A stretch of DNA of 7,668 nucleotides. Source: Candidatus Altimarinota bacterium. Its GTDB lineage: Bacteria; Patescibacteriota; Gracilibacteria; UM-FILTER-43-11. The notes under the pieces were generated by a model. It had not been told where the DNA came from, searched no databases, and was given only the letters and a program-made list of their open reading frames with translations. Made by a program: the position numbers and the translations under genes. Shown here piece by piece: positions 7,174-7,668 of the stretch. The number at the start of each line of letters is the position of its first letter. Within the stretch, counting starts at the first letter, position 1. The stretch is from NCBI GenBank assembly GCA_029934675.1, contig JAOZLT010000005.1, positions 1-7,668 of the forward strand, in the 5' to 3' direction.

Positions 7174-7265
7174 ACTTATTATTGATGATTCAAGATGGGT
7201 GAATTTTGATGGGTGAATTGAAATAAGAAATCATGAATTATCTATCATCTATCATAAATCAAAAA
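7174..7265. repeat. Convergent intergenic region with 12-bp direct repeat and weak hairpin
   Basis: This gap separates two converging genes, so transcripts from both sides should end here. The 12-mer gatgggtgaatt is present at 7194-7205 and 7208-7219, and atctatc is tandemly doubled at 7240-7253. A weak stem (7184-7192 with 7234-7242, one G-U pair in RNA) has a long loop and no clear T-tract. I cannot assign a convincing terminator, and no open frame of note is present. Confidence 0.55.
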
Positions 7266-7466
7266 TTAAGTAAGGAGCCAAATTAGAACTGATGTTAGAA
7301 TTGCGCCATCCAGGAATACTGCTAGGAGTAAGAATCCTAGATTTATCTCCATTTTTTTACCGAACATATGGAAAGAGATTTTGGTATGACGATTTTCCCA
7401 AAATTGTACGAAATATAGGAGTGTGAATAGTATTGCTATGAAGAATAATGGTAGTTTCCAGTTCAT
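7266..7466 (-). CDS. Small two-helix membrane protein resembling LapA/DUF1049
   Basis: This 66-residue protein starts at 7466 and ends with TAA at 7266-7268. An in-frame TAG 12 nt upstream of the ATG rules out a longer form. Transmembrane helix 1 covers about residues 5-22. A short polar middle (FWENRHTKISFHMFGKKMEI) follows, then helix 2 at about 41-65 with LGFLLLAVFLDGAILTSVLIW. The order TM - N..(k)isf..fgk..e(i)nl - LLLAvFLdGAiL matches the LapA-domain (DUF1049) plan of small inner-membrane proteins; in proteobacteria LapA is tied to lipopolysaccharide assembly, but the role in other phyla is unknown. It converges on the PilT-like gene. No Shine-Dalgarno sequence is visible and its 5' side runs directly into the tandem array. 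Composition and topology support a real gene, but it is short. Confidence 0.65.
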   Translation of the reverse strand: MNWKLPLFFIAILFTLLYFVQFWENRHTKISFHMFGKKMEINLGFLLLAVFLDGAILTSVLIWLLT

Positions 7467-7468
7467 AT

Positions 7469-7668
7469 TACGTTGGGGCTACATGGAGGCTACTTCGCTC
7501 CACTTCGTTTCGCTTTGAGGCTATACGTTGAGGCTACTTCGCTCCACTTCGTTTCGCTTTGAGGCTACATGGAGGCTACTTCGCTCCACTTCGTTTCGCT
7601 TTGAGGCTATACGTTGAGGCTACTTCGCTCCACTTCGTTTCGCTTTGAGGCTACGTTGAGGCTACTTC
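7469..7668. repeat. Tandem array of alternating long and short GAGGCTA-headed units (cut by window edge)
   Basis: The heptamer gaggcta heads each unit. Long units of 31 bp (gaggcta plus a 24-bp CTTCG-rich block) start at 7486, 7530, 7572 and 7616, with a cut copy at 7658. Short units start at 7475 (ggggctacatg, 11 bp), 7517 (gaggctatacgtt, 13), 7561 (gaggctacatg, 11), 7603 (13) and 7647 (gaggctacgtt, 11). The long-unit steps are 44, 42, 44 and 42 bp, giving an 86-bp higher-order period: 7475-7560 and 7561-7646 differ at one position by eye. Periods of 42, 44 and 86 do not keep one reading frame open, so the array is non-coding. It begins 2 nt upstream of the minus-strand start codon and continues past the window. 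Confidence 0.95.

Noticed and set aside
7469..7668. CRISPR array
   Set aside because: The sequences between the 31-bp units are not unique spacers; they are 11-13 bp long and recur, and they begin with the same gaggcta heptamer.
7469..7668. Repeat-protein coding region
   Set aside because: Unit steps of 42 and 44 bp and an 86-bp super-period shift the frame, and stops appear (for example tga after ctatacgt).

Overview
The window looks like a piece of a small-genome, low-GC bacterium of the Candidate Phyla Radiation (Patescibacteria) type. This is inferred from style and not proved by a marker gene. The signs are a giant Thr/Ser/Asn-rich Ig-like surface protein with an unanchored C-terminus, a stand-alone PilT-like ATPase, no visible Shine-Dalgarno sequence before any start, TAA at every stop, and unusual structured repeats at the gene borders. 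No in-frame TGA occurs in more than 7 kb of coding frame. That argues against the TGA=Gly code of Gracilibacteria/Absconditabacteria.

Layout: (1) 2-3274, the 3' part of a very large secreted multidomain protein whose start lies left of the window. It carries Ig-like and fibronectin-like modules, one carbohydrate-binding-like jelly-roll domain and a C-terminal module. (2) 3278-3345, a perfect 21-bp inverted repeat that ends 5 nt before the next start codon. (3) 3351-4484, a GT4-type glycosyltransferase. (4) 4492-4622, a 131-nt element bounded by perfect 25-bp inverted repeats, followed at once by a good sigma70-type promoter (4637-4665). (5) 4685-5836, a secretory-signal, Ig-like, single-pass membrane protein resembling the DUF916/WxL-associated architecture. 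(6) 5842-7173, a PilT-family ATPase with a repeat-rich N-terminal extension and degenerate Asp, Walker B and His boxes, very probably co-transcribed with (5). (7) 7174-7265, a convergent intergenic region with a 12-bp direct repeat. (8) 7266-7466 on the minus strand, a 66-aa two-helix membrane protein resembling LapA/DUF1049. (9) 7469 to the window end, a tandem array of alternating long and short units (42/44-bp steps, 86-bp higher-order period), cut by the window edge.

The common theme is the cell surface: an adhesin-like protein, a sugar transferase that could act on it or on surface glycans, a membrane-anchored Ig-like protein, and a pilus-type motor ATPase. No pilin, PilB or PilC is present, so the ATPase is an orphan here. 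The most notable non-genic signal is that nearly every gene border holds its own unrelated structured repeat. The most notable protein signal is the PilT homologue, which keeps its nucleotide-binding loop and key glutamates but has lost other signature residues.
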